Positions 1-7,142 are shown, numbered from the stretch's first letter. The stretch is 8,419 nucleotides of DNA from an uncultured Bacillota bacterium (GCA_947179265.1 CAMXBB010000047.1:1-8419), one strand, 5' to 3'. Notes: generated by a model from the letters alone, not told the origin. Numbers and translations are program-made.

Positions 1-680
1 CCTTATTAGATAATTTTAGTATTAAATTTGATAGCTCTAAAAAGATTGCTATCGTTGGTGCTAGTGGTGAAGGTAAATCAACAATATTTAATATTATAAC
101 ACGTATATTTGAACCTATCAAAGGTAATATTTATCTAGATGGAGTTGATATTAAAGATTTAACTGAAGATACTCTAAGAAATGCAGTATCAATAATTAGA
201 CAAGAACCATTTATCTTTAACAGAAGTATTAAAGAAAACTTTGAAATAGTTGATACTAAAGCAAGTCTAGAAATGATTAGAAAATATTGTAAGTTGGCAT
301 CTATTGATGAATATATTATGAGTCTTCCTAAAAAATATGATACAATTTTAGGTGAAGGTGGAGTTAATCTATCTGGTGGACAAAAACAAAGACTTGCGAT
401 AGCAAGAACACTTTTAAAGAAATCAAAGATAATTCTTTTTGATGAAGCAACATCAGCTCTAGATAATGAATCTCAAGATGCTATCAAGAAATCAATCGAT
501 GAACTAGCTCATGACCATACCGTATTAATAATTGCTCATCGTTTATCGACGATTATTGATGCTGATATAATATATGTTATCAAAAAAGGAAAAGTATATG
601 CTTCAGGAACTCATAAAGAGTTAATGAAGACTTGTAAATATTATCAAAAATTATATACTACAGAAGGAAAAGTAAAATAA
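1..680 (+). CDS. ABC exporter ATP-binding domain (3' part, 5' end outside window)
   Basis: The reading frame is open from the window edge (first full codon at position 3) to TAA at 678-680, giving 225 residues. They make up one complete nucleotide-binding domain of an ABC half-exporter. In fragment numbering the motifs are: Walker A GASGEGKST at 19-27, Q-loop Gln67, signature LSGGQ at 123-127, Walker B IILFDE at 143-148 with the catalytic Glu, D-loop SALD at 151-154, and H-loop His179 in IIAHRLST. The order and spacing match exporters of the MsbA/LmrA/BmrA type, where this domain follows six transmembrane helices; those helices lie upstream of the window. All catalytic residues are present, so the enzyme looks functional. 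Internal ATG codons such as 273 are not the start, because the Walker A lies before them. The substrate cannot be inferred. Family call is secure; exact subfamily is not. Confidence 0.9.
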   Translation, partial: LLDNFSIKFDSSKKIAIVGASGEGKSTIFNIITRIFEPIKGNIYLDGVDIKDLTEDTLRNAVSIIRQEPFIFNRSIKENFEIVDTKASLEMIRKYCKLASIDEYIMSLPKKYDTILGEGGVNLSGGQKQRLAIARTLLKKSKIILFDEATSALDNESQDAIKKSIDELAHDHTVLIIAHRLSTIIDADIIYVIKKGKVYASGTHKELMKTCKYYQKLYTTEGKVK

Positions 681-698
681 GAAAAGAGGAAATAGAAA

Positions 699-2189
699 AT
701 GGAAAGAAAGTTTACTGATCAGGAATTAGTAAGACGAGAAAAAGCAGAAAAGATAAGAGAGATGGGAATGGATCCTTTTGGACATGTTTTCAAAAGAGAT
801 GCGTATGCAGCTGATTTAAAAGAAAAATATGAAAGTGTCGACCATGATGCTTTTGAAAATATGGATGACGAAGCTACTGTAGCAGGAAGAATTATGTTTA
901 TAAGAAAGATGGGAAAAGCATCATTCTTTACAATCAAGGATAAAACTGGTTCTATTCAAATCTATATTTCAATTAATGATATTGGTGAAGAAGATTATAA
1001 TCTATTTAAGAGTGCTGATATTGGCGATATCGTAGGTGTTCGTGGTAAGATTATGAAGACTAAGACTGGTGAAATAACAATTAAGTGTTTAGAATATACT
1101 CATTTAGTTAAGGCTTTAAAACCACTACCTGAAAAGTTCCATGGTTTAACAGATGTTGAAGAAAGATATAGAAGACGTTATGTTGATCTAATCATGAATG
1201 ATGATTCAAAGAGAGTAGCATTCCTAAGACCTAAGATTATTAGATGTATTCAAAATTATATGGACAATCAAGGATTTACTGAGGTTGAGACACCTATTTT
1301 AACAACATTACTTACAGGAGCATCTGCAAGACCATTTGTTACTCACCATAATACTCAAGATTTGGATATGTATTTAAGAATAGCTCTAGAGTTACCTTTA
1401 AAGAGATTATTAGTTGGTGGTATGGAAGCTGTTTATGAGATTGGTAGAGTATTTAGAAATGAAGGTATGGATCCAAAACATAATCCTGAATTTACTCTTA
1501 TGGAAGCATACTTAGCTTATAGTGATTTAGAAGGTATGATGAATCTAACTGAAGGAATGTATCAAGCTATTGCTCGTGATGTAATGGGGAAGATGACATT
1601 TAACTTTGGCGGATATGAGATAAATTTAGAAGGTCCTTGGAAGAGAGTTAGTATGACTGATGCTATCGAAGAGCAAACTGGTATTGATTTCAAGAAGGAA
1701 ATGACTGTTGAAGAAGCTTTAAAATTAGCAGAGGAACATCATATCGAAGTTGCTGATCATGAAAAATCAGTTGGTCATATTATCAATTTATTCTTTGAAA
1801 AGTATGTTGAAGAAACTTTAATTCAACCAACATTCTTATATGGACATCCATTAGAGATATCTCCACTTACTAAGAAGAATCCAGAAGATCCAAGATTTGT
1901 TGATCGTTTTGAACTATTCATAGCTGGAAAAGAATTTGCTAATGCTTATACTGAATTAAATGATCCAATCGATCAATTAGAGAGATTCGAAGCTCAAATC
2001 GAAGAAAGAGAATTAGGTAATGATGAAGCTAATGATATCGATATGGACTTCGTAGAAGCATTAGAATATGGTATGCCACCAGCAGGTGGAATCGGTTATG
2101 GAATTGATAGATTAATGATGTTATTCTTAGAACAAGAATCAATCAGAGATGTATTATTATTCCCAACAATGAAACCAGATGATAGATAA
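699..2189 (+). CDS. lysS: lysyl-tRNA synthetase, class II
   Basis: A 496-residue class II LysRS, the usual full length. It charges tRNA-Lys with lysine using ATP in the cytoplasm. The N-terminal OB-fold anticodon-binding domain spans about 57-140 (VAGRIMFIRKMGKASFFTI). The catalytic core shows motif 1 around 172-200 (FTEVETPIL), motif 2 around 246-270 (YEIGRVFRNEGMDPKHNPEFT, with Arg253 and Glu255) and motif 3 around 463-476 (GGIGYGIDRLMMLF). The segments TGASARPF, RIALELPLKRL and HPLEISPL are LysRS-typical, which separates it from AspRS and AsnRS. The ATG at 699 follows AAGAGGA (684-690) at 8 nt spacing. It starts 18 bp after the ABC exporter gene with no terminator between, so readthrough from upstream is likely. 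A strong terminator follows at once. No T-box leader is possible in the 18-bp gap. Confidence 0.97.
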   Translation: MERKFTDQELVRREKAEKIREMGMDPFGHVFKRDAYAADLKEKYESVDHDAFENMDDEATVAGRIMFIRKMGKASFFTIKDKTGSIQIYISINDIGEEDYNLFKSADIGDIVGVRGKIMKTKTGEITIKCLEYTHLVKALKPLPEKFHGLTDVEERYRRRYVDLIMNDDSKRVAFLRPKIIRCIQNYMDNQGFTEVETPILTTLLTGASARPFVTHHNTQDLDMYLRIALELPLKRLLVGGMEAVYEIGRVFRNEGMDPKHNPEFTLMEAYLAYSDLEGMMNLTEGMYQAIARDVMGKMTFNFGGYEINLEGPWKRVSMTDAIEEQTGIDFKKEMTVEEALKLAEEHHIEVADHEKSVGHIINLFFEKYVEETLIQPTFLYGHPLEISPLTKKNPEDPRFVDRFELFIAGKEFANAYTELNDPIDQLERFEAQIEERELGNDEANDIDMDFVEALEYGMPPAGGIGYGIDRLMMLFLEQESIRDVLLFPTMKPDDR

Positions 2190-2190
2190 A

Positions 2191-2217
2191 AAGAAACTTT
2201 AAAAAGTTTCTTTTTTT
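2191..2217 (+). terminator. intrinsic terminator of lysS
   Basis: Perfect 10-bp inverted repeat AAGAAACTTT (2191-2200) and AAAGTTTCTT (2203-2212), with seven T residues at 2211-2217. The innermost A-T pairs would open to give a wider loop. It begins 1 nt after the lysS stop and separates lysS from the surface-protein unit. Confidence 0.9.
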
Positions 2218-2227
2218 AGTGATAATA

Positions 2228-2256
2228 TTGTGTTTAGTTCTGAATTATTATATAAT
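2228..2256 (+). promoter_or_regulatory. sigma-A-type promoter of the large surface-protein gene
   Basis: A perfect -10 box TATAAT at 2251-2256 with TTGTGT at 2228-2233 as a weak -35, spacer exactly 17 bp. Transcription would start near 2263, giving a leader of about 43 nt before the ATG at 2306. It lies just after the lysS terminator, the expected place for a new unit. The -35 matches consensus only in TTG. Confidence 0.65.
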
Positions 2257-2268
2257 CTTATTATAGTG

Positions 2269-2286
2269 GGTTAACGATAGGTTATC
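2269..2286 (+). repeat. short direct repeat GGTTAWC x2 in the 5' leader
   Basis: GGTTAAC (2269-2275) and GGTTATC (2280-2286) repeat with 11-bp periodicity, about one helical turn, between the predicted transcription start and the ribosome binding site. The stretch also contains the inverted repeat GATA-ggt-TATC (2276-2286). It could be an operator or chance; no regulator is visible in the window. Confidence 0.35.
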
Positions 2287-2290
2287 TTTG

Positions 2291-2299
2291 AAAGAAGTG
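2291..2299 (+). promoter_or_regulatory. ribosome binding site choosing ATG 2306
   Basis: AAAGAAGTG lies 6 nt before the ATG at 2306. An in-frame TTG at 2288 has no comparable purine-rich site at proper distance and would place this site inside the gene. The ATG at 2306 is therefore preferred, six codons shorter. Confidence 0.6.
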
Positions 2300-2305
2300 A
2301 AAAAG

Positions 2306-4153
2306 ATGAGTAGATTAACAAGAAAACGATCAAATAAAACGACAATATTGTTATTTGCAATAATGTTTATTGGACTCGGATTTGCAGCATTGAGTGCAAC
2401 ATTAGGAATAACTAGTATAGCAATAATTGGAAATATTTCCTTTGATGTTCATTTTGCAAATGTAGAAGTAAAAGAAGGAAGTATGGAAGCAGTAAGTCCA
2501 GCTACAATCAATGCATCAGATAATACACAAATTAATTTTAGTCTTCACTTAACAACACCAGGACAATTCTATGAATTTGAAACTGACATCGTAAATAATG
2601 GAACCCTAGATGCATATTTATCTAGCATTGAACTTCTGGGTTTAGATGAGACTACTAAAAAATACTTAAATGTAACTTATAAATATATTAGTGGTGGGAA
2701 GATTAGAATAAACGATTTATTAAAATCAGGAGAAACAGAAAGAATTAAAGTAAAAGTTGATTTCTTATATGATATTACTCTAGATGATTTACCTAAAGAA
2801 GAGACATCAATTGACTTTACTTTAAATATGACATACACCCAAGATAATGGAACTGGAATTGAAAGGGATAAAGCAGAAATTGTAGTTGATATCTTAGGTC
2901 AAGAAATGATAGCTTATATTGATAATATGAAAAGCAAGTATGTAACTGGTAAAACAGGAATCAATTTTGGTAGAGCGTCATCAGATACGAATGGAAAAGG
3001 TTTGTATTTAAGAGCAGGAAGCGAAAATGATAGATATCCAATATATTATTTCCGTGGAGGAAAAGATATAGATGGTGATGGGATAGATGACACAATTAAT
3101 AATCATGTATTGTTTGGAGGATTTTGTTGGAAGATAGTAAGAACAACCGAACAAGGAGGAACAAAGTTAATCTATGATGGAGTACCAAATAATAATCAAT
3201 GTAATAATACAGGAACAGATACTCAAATAGGAAAATCACAATTCAATACGAATACTGATGCATTAGCAGATATCGGGTATATGTATGGAGAAAGATATGC
3301 GTATACGTCATGGGATGATACAGCATATGTATATGGAAGCGATGTAACATATAGTGGGGGAGTATATACATTAACAAATCCATCAACATCAGATACAGTA
3401 GCAAATATTAAGACAAAACATTATACATGTAAGCAAACAACAAATGGAACATGTAGTACAGTATATTATGTATATTCATACTATAATGGAAAAGCATATG
3501 CCATAGCATTAACAGGTGAAAAGAATATTGAAGAAATCATAGGCAAATCTTTCGAGAATAAGAACGATTCGTCAATAAAGACTTTTATTGATACTTGGTT
3601 TGCTGAAAATTTATTAAGTCAAGAGAGTAAGTTAGAAGATGCAGTATGGTGTAATGATCGAAGTATAGCGAGTGGAGGATATCTAGTAGATTCAGATCTT
3701 ACAACTTTAACAAATGGTAAAACAAATTTAGGCGGATATGAGGCAAGAAGACTAAACCTTTCATCAGCAACTCCGGGGTTAAAAGATGAGGAGGCTTGTC
3801 AAAATATAACCGACCGATTTACTAAGAATGATATTTTATTAGGAAATGGAAAATTAACTTACACAGTAGGTTTATTAACAGCAGATGAATTAACAGTAGC
3901 TGGAAGAGGTGAGACTAGTAGTAATGATGTATCTTATTTATACACTGGTCATGAATTTTTTAATTTGTCACCATATGTTGCTGCTTCTGATGGTTCAGTA
4001 TCTAGAACAATTTTCTATAGAAAAAGTCATCTTAATTTCCTGATTACTGGATTCACTTATTCAGGGGGAGTTCGGCCATCTGTTGTTCTAAAACATGATA
4101 TTATAGCAATAAGTGGTGATGGTTCATCATCAAATCCATATGTAGTTGAGTAA
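2306..4153 (+). CDS. large SipW-type exported surface protein: TasA/camelysin-like region plus Cys-containing C-terminal module
   Basis: A 615-residue exported protein, possibly a cell-surface adhesin or fibre-associated subunit. Residues 1-13 are basic (SRLTRKR) and 14-43 are hydrophobic with GFAALSATLGI, a SipW/TasA-style signal also seen in the gene at 4283. Residues ~45-185 resemble TasA/camelysin beta-sandwich proteins (PGQFYEFETDIVNNGTLDAYL, then a GETERIKVKVDF strand). Residues ~195-615 form a separate module. It holds an Asp-rich DIDGDGIDD loop (254-262, possible Ca site), FGGFCWKIVRT, a Tyr/Thr-rich stretch, LEDAVWCNDRS and VGLLTADELTVAGRG, and ends with GGVRPSVVLK and GDGSSSNPYVV. 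I recognise this style from uncultured gut Bacillota proteins and it may be a lectin- or FGE-like fold, but that is inference. Six Cys (274, 299, 375, 383, 449, 498) all lie in the module. There is no LPXTG motif. It has its own promoter and terminator; the in-frame TTG 2288 is the alternative start. Confidence 0.85.
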   Translation: MSRLTRKRSNKTTILLFAIMFIGLGFAALSATLGITSIAIIGNISFDVHFANVEVKEGSMEAVSPATINASDNTQINFSLHLTTPGQFYEFETDIVNNGTLDAYLSSIELLGLDETTKKYLNVTYKYISGGKIRINDLLKSGETERIKVKVDFLYDITLDDLPKEETSIDFTLNMTYTQDNGTGIERDKAEIVVDILGQEMIAYIDNMKSKYVTGKTGINFGRASSDTNGKGLYLRAGSENDRYPIYYFRGGKDIDGDGIDDTINNHVLFGGFCWKIVRTTEQGGTKLIYDGVPNNNQCNNTGTDTQIGKSQFNTNTDALADIGYMYGERYAYTSWDDTAYVYGSDVTYSGGVYTLTNPSTSDTVANIKTKHYTCKQTTNGTCSTVYYVYSYYNGKAYAIALTGEKNIEEIIGKSFENKNDSSIKTFIDTWFAENLLSQESKLEDAVWCNDRSIASGGYLVDSDLTTLTNGKTNLGGYEARRLNLSSATPGLKDEEACQNITDRFTKNDILLGNGKLTYTVGLLTADELTVAGRGETSSNDVSYLYTGHEFFNLSPYVAASDGSVSRTIFYRKSHLNFLITGFTYSGGVRPSVVLKHDIIAISGDGSSSNPYVVE

Positions 4154-4175
4154 TTAATTTATTAAATATATTTAT

Positions 4176-4202
4176 AGAGATAACAGGCGTTATCTCTTTT
4201 TT
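4176..4202 (+). terminator. intrinsic terminator of the large surface-protein gene
   Basis: Perfect 9-bp stem AGAGATAAC (4176-4184) and GTTATCTCT (4189-4197), tetraloop AGGC, then T-run to 4202. It separates the large substrate gene from the downstream peptidase operon, which would allow their levels to differ. Confidence 0.9.
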
Positions 4203-4282
4203 GTATAAAATAATAAAAATAGTAAAAAATAAAAATATAGTAAGGTAAGATTACTAGAAAATATTATAGGAAGGATGTCATT

Positions 4283-4843
4283 ATGGATAATAAGAGAAAT
4301 ATTAAGATAGGAATCGTAGTGGCGGTATTATTTTTGGCTATAGGATTTGCAGCAGTTACATCAACCTTAAATATCATGGGTACAACAACTATTGGACCAA
4401 ATGATGCAAACTTTAGACAAAATGTATCTTTTAATAGTGCAACTTTATTACATGATGGAGATACTATTAGTAGTGGAGCAACACTTGGAACAACAACTAA
4501 TACTAACGATACAATTAATGTTGTAATTCCTGAAATGAATAGTATTGGGGACACCTATATAGTTAATTATACTATTAAAAATGATAGTCAATATAATGCT
4601 AGATTAGGTGTATTAAATTGTAGTATTACTAATGATAAAGTCAATGCTAGTGATTATGTTAGTATTACTCCAGCTAATGGTTTAAAAGATACTGTTCTTA
4701 GTAGAAATAGTACATCAGACATCGATACTGTTACAGTAAAAATGATTAAATCTTTTAGTGGTACTGTAAATGGCGAAGATGTTGGAGCACTAACATTAAA
4801 TATTAGTTGTAACATGGTAGCAACAGCTGAATCAGCATCTTAA
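4283..4843 (+). CDS. small TasA/camelysin-like SipW-dependent exported protein
   Basis: A 186-residue protein. It has a basic start (MDNKRNIK) and a hydrophobic stretch at about 9-33 with GFAAVTSTLNI, matching the signal of the gene at 2306. The remainder is Asn/Thr/Ser-rich and beta-prone: GDTYIVNYTIKNDSQYNARLG at about 89-109 is the 'ordered tail plus N-x-G' strand pattern seen in TasA/camelysin-like proteins, and LTLNISCNMV at about 170-179 is a final strand. TasA and camelysin are SipW-cleaved proteins that form matrix fibres or surface proteases in Bacillus; here the family link rests on signal, length, strand pattern and the adjacent peptidase, not on strict identity. There is no visible metalloprotease motif. 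Cys113 and Cys176 could pair. The start follows AGGAAGGA (4268-4275) at 7 nt. The peptidase gene begins 26 nt downstream, so cotranscription is likely. Candidate role: fibre or matrix subunit (inference). Confidence 0.8.
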   Translation: MDNKRNIKIGIVVAVLFLAIGFAAVTSTLNIMGTTTIGPNDANFRQNVSFNSATLLHDGDTISSGATLGTTTNTNDTINVVIPEMNSIGDTYIVNYTIKNDSQYNARLGVLNCSITNDKVNASDYVSITPANGLKDTVLSRNSTSDIDTVTVKMIKSFSGTVNGEDVGALTLNISCNMVATAESAS

Positions 4844-4855
4844 TAAACACATGAA

Positions 4856-4863
4856 GAGTGGTG
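4856..4863 (+). promoter_or_regulatory. ribosome binding site choosing ATG 4870
   Basis: GAGTGGTG lies 6 nt before the ATG at 4870. In-frame GTG codons at 4858 and 4861 fall inside this site and have only weak upstream purines, so the ATG is the better start, four codons shorter than the longest frame. Confidence 0.6.
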
Positions 4864-4869
4864 AATAGT

Positions 4870-6018
4870 ATGATTAAATTTATTATCCATGTGATATTGG
4901 AAATAGTTTTATTATGCTTACTAGTCTTTAACACAATAAATATTGGTTCCTCGAGTTTACCAGTAGTATTTGCTGCTCTAGTATTATTTTTGTTAGCATT
5001 ATTAGCTTCGACTAGGTATCGAAGTCCATTAAATAGAAGAAATAAAGATGTAATATGGATTATAATTGGTATCTCAAGTATCTTTATTGGTCTATTATAT
5101 TTTGTAAGCTTCTTTAATGGATATGATGAAAGTTATAGTTCAATATTTAAAAATTATATAACTAAAACAACGTGGATAACGACATTTTTAATCGTTATAA
5201 TAACAGAAATAATAAGGTATATATTAACAATAGTTGATTATCGAAGGGAAAAGTATGATTTACTAAGTAAAATTATAATGTTTATAAATTATGTACTTAT
5301 TGATTTTATAATAATAGGTAAGTCATATAGTTTAAATACTTTAGCAGGTATTTATGATTTCTTTGGATTATTTGTTATCCAAAGTATATCTAAGAATTTA
5401 TTATTAAACTATTTAAGTAAGAATTATGGAATACGTTCATGTCTTTGGTATCGATTTATCGTAGAACTTTATGTCTATTTTATGCCATTTATTCCACGTA
5501 TTAATTTACTTATTAAGGCAACCATTCTTTTTGTATTTCCATATTTCGTGTACTTTGTTGTAAAAAAATTAACTGATAAGAGAAGAAAACCAGTTTCACG
5601 AAATAAAAAAACTATTGAGAAGGTTTCAACACTTATCTTTGCAATAATATTTTCCATAATTGTTGCATTAGTATCATGTGAATTCAAATATGCAATGATT
5701 GCCATAGGTAGTGAATCAATGACAGGTACTATTAATAAGGGAGATGCTGTCATTTATGAAGCTATAAAAGATGATAATATTGAATTAAAAAAAGGAGATG
5801 TAATCGTCTTTGAAAAGAATGATAATTTAATAGTTCATAGAATATATAATGTCTTTAAATTAGGTAATGGAGAAAGTCTTTATCAAACTAAGGGAGATAA
5901 TAATAATACAGTAGATAATTGGTTAGTTAAAGATGAAGAGATTATCGGAATAGTTAGAGTAAGAGTATTATTGATTGCATGGCCATCAGTATTATTGAAT
6001 GAGTATTTTAGCAAGTAA
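4870..6018 (+). CDS. SipW-like (ER-type, S26B) signal peptidase I with multi-span N-terminal extension
   Basis: A 382-residue membrane protein whose last ~130 residues are a type I signal peptidase of the ER/SipW class. A transmembrane segment at about 251-270 leads into GSESMTGTI with nucleophile Ser283. KKGDVIVFEK (about 307-316) follows, then LIVHRI with His323 where bacterial LepB-type enzymes carry Lys, and TKGDNNNTVDNW with Asp343 and Asp349. Ser-His(-Asp) is the known signature of Sec11, archaeal enzymes and Bacillus SipW. SipW is about 190 residues with few spans; here about eight further hydrophobic segments precede the catalytic part (roughly 3-21, 29-47, 61-82, 102-123, 131-154, 157-182, 192-208, 212-232). 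It sits 26 nt after a TasA-like gene and 11 nt before a DUF5305-like gene. The adjacent proteins with SipW-type signals are likely substrates. The role of the N-terminal half is unknown. Confidence 0.9.
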   Translation: MIKFIIHVILEIVLLCLLVFNTINIGSSSLPVVFAALVLFLLALLASTRYRSPLNRRNKDVIWIIIGISSIFIGLLYFVSFFNGYDESYSSIFKNYITKTTWITTFLIVIITEIIRYILTIVDYRREKYDLLSKIIMFINYVLIDFIIIGKSYSLNTLAGIYDFFGLFVIQSISKNLLLNYLSKNYGIRSCLWYRFIVELYVYFMPFIPRINLLIKATILFVFPYFVYFVVKKLTDKRRKPVSRNKKTIEKVSTLIFAIIFSIIVALVSCEFKYAMIAIGSESMTGTINKGDAVIYEAIKDDNIELKKGDVIVFEKNDNLIVHRIYNVFKLGNGESLYQTKGDNNNTVDNWLVKDEEIIGIVRVRVLLIAWPSVLLNEYFSK

Positions 6019-6026
6019 GGCGGTGG
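6017..6026 (+). promoter_or_regulatory. ribosome binding site overlapping the upstream stop codon
   Basis: AAGGCGGTGG is 3 nt before the ATG at 6030 and overlaps the peptidase stop TAA (6016-6018). It is a strong site at tight spacing, which implies translational coupling of the peptidase and the DUF5305-like protein. Confidence 0.6.
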
Positions 6027-6029
6027 AAA

Positions 6030-7142
6030 ATGAGAAAGAATAATTTAGAATTACCAGTATTCAAGGGTAAGAATAGAGAAAAGGCGATACCTTTTGCTTT
6101 TATAGTAGGAATTATAGCTATGCTTATTATCTTTTTAATAGCATGTTTATCTCTTACAGTTAAGAAGGAATATAAATTACACTTTAGTGATAATGGTGAT
6201 TTGGATTATAAGGTTTATTTAAAGAAAAATGATTTCTTTGAAAAAAACTATCTAGATATGGATAGAAATTATATTGCATCTATTATTGATTATGTTGATG
6301 CTGATTTTGCTTATACATTTAATAGTGATGAAAGACTAGATCTAGAATATTCATATTATTTAACAGCAACCTTACTAATCAATAATTCAGATGGTAAGAA
6401 GATATATGATAAAAAGGAAACAATCATTGAAAAACAAAAATATAATGATGTAAAAAATGATACTTTTTCGATAGCAGAAAATGTTAAGATAGATTATAGT
6501 AAGTATAATAATTTAGCAACTAGATTTATTGAACAATATGGTATTTTAGCTAATTCTAAATTAGTTGTAAGTTTATATGTAGATGTAGTTGGAAAGCATG
6601 CTGAATTTGATAAAAATATAAGTGACAAAGCAGTAGTTACTTTAGAAATACCTTTAACTAATAAAACAGTTGATATAAAAATGGACTATGAATTAGCTGA
6701 AAATGAAAATCAAGTATTACAATATAGTTCAACTAGAATAACTAATCCAGTATTATTTATATTTGCTTGTATCTTAGCAATTGGAGATATCTTAGCGATC
6801 ATAAGTGTTATTGCATATGTTATGTTAAATAGAGATAGTGCAACATTATATAATATTCGACTTAATAGAATACTTAAAGATTATGATCGATATATTAGTG
6901 AGACTAAAATTACTGAGAGAGTTGAGGATTTACTTAATACTAGAGGATTACGTATTGAATTATTAAGTTCATTTGAAAGTTTGATGGATGTTAGAGATAC
7001 TATTGAAAAACCAATTTTATACCATGAGGAAATCATTGGAGAAGAAGCAATATTCTATCTTCTTGATGATAAAGTGGGATATGTTTATATAATGCGTTCT
7101 GGTGATATGGTACGTAATAAGAAAAATAAAACTTCTATTTAA
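6030..7142 (+). CDS. DUF5305-like bitopic membrane protein
   Basis: A 370-residue protein with two membrane segments, about 20-43 and 240-265. The long domain between them (46-238) should face outside and begins YKLHFSDNGDLDYKVYLKKND, a pattern I associate with the DUF5305 family; the C-terminal cytoplasmic part (about 267-370) with LLSSFESLMDVRDTIEKPIL and a closing FYLLDD-VGYVYIM segment also fits that family. DUF5305 proteins are known in archaea and Bacillota and, as I recall, often sit near SipW/ER-type signal peptidases, but their function is undescribed. There are two N-x-S/T-rich beta-like stretches, and the only cysteines (39, 247) lie in the membrane. It starts 11 nt after the peptidase gene with a ribosome site overlapping its stop, so the two are probably coupled. 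Inferred role: partner in processing, anchoring or assembly of the exported TasA-like proteins. Family naming moderate; membrane topology good. Confidence 0.75.
   Translation: MRKNNLELPVFKGKNREKAIPFAFIVGIIAMLIIFLIACLSLTVKKEYKLHFSDNGDLDYKVYLKKNDFFEKNYLDMDRNYIASIIDYVDADFAYTFNSDERLDLEYSYYLTATLLINNSDGKKIYDKKETIIEKQKYNDVKNDTFSIAENVKIDYSKYNNLATRFIEQYGILANSKLVVSLYVDVVGKHAEFDKNISDKAVVTLEIPLTNKTVDIKMDYELAENENQVLQYSSTRITNPVLFIFACILAIGDILAIISVIAYVMLNRDSATLYNIRLNRILKDYDRYISETKITERVEDLLNTRGLRIELLSSFESLMDVRDTIEKPILYHEEIIGEEAIFYLLDDKVGYVYIMRSGDMVRNKKNKTSI

Noticed and set aside
681..698. T-box or other riboswitch controlling lysS
   Set aside because: Only 18 bp separate lysS from the upstream gene, too little for any such leader.
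719..937. Reverse-strand open frame inside lysS
   Set aside because: It lies opposite a certain gene, has no ribosome site, and its sequence is the ordinary low-complexity mirror of the lysS N-terminus.
3930..4153. Variable region of a diversity-generating retroelement
   Set aside because: The C-terminal placement is suggestive, but no reverse transcriptase gene and no template-repeat copy are present in the window.
4236..4241. TATAGT as -10 of a promoter for the peptidase operon
   Set aside because: No -35 or TG extension at a proper distance in this A-rich 80-bp gap. A promoter probably exists here, but no specific site is supported.
4264..4554. Reverse-strand frame opposite the small TasA-like gene
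   Set aside because: Hydrophobic content comes from the complement of Asn/Thr codons; no promoter or ribosome site; the + strand gene has a good start and context.
5475..5753. Reverse-strand frame inside the signal peptidase gene
   Set aside because: It overlaps the catalytic serine codons of a clear gene and shows no start signal.
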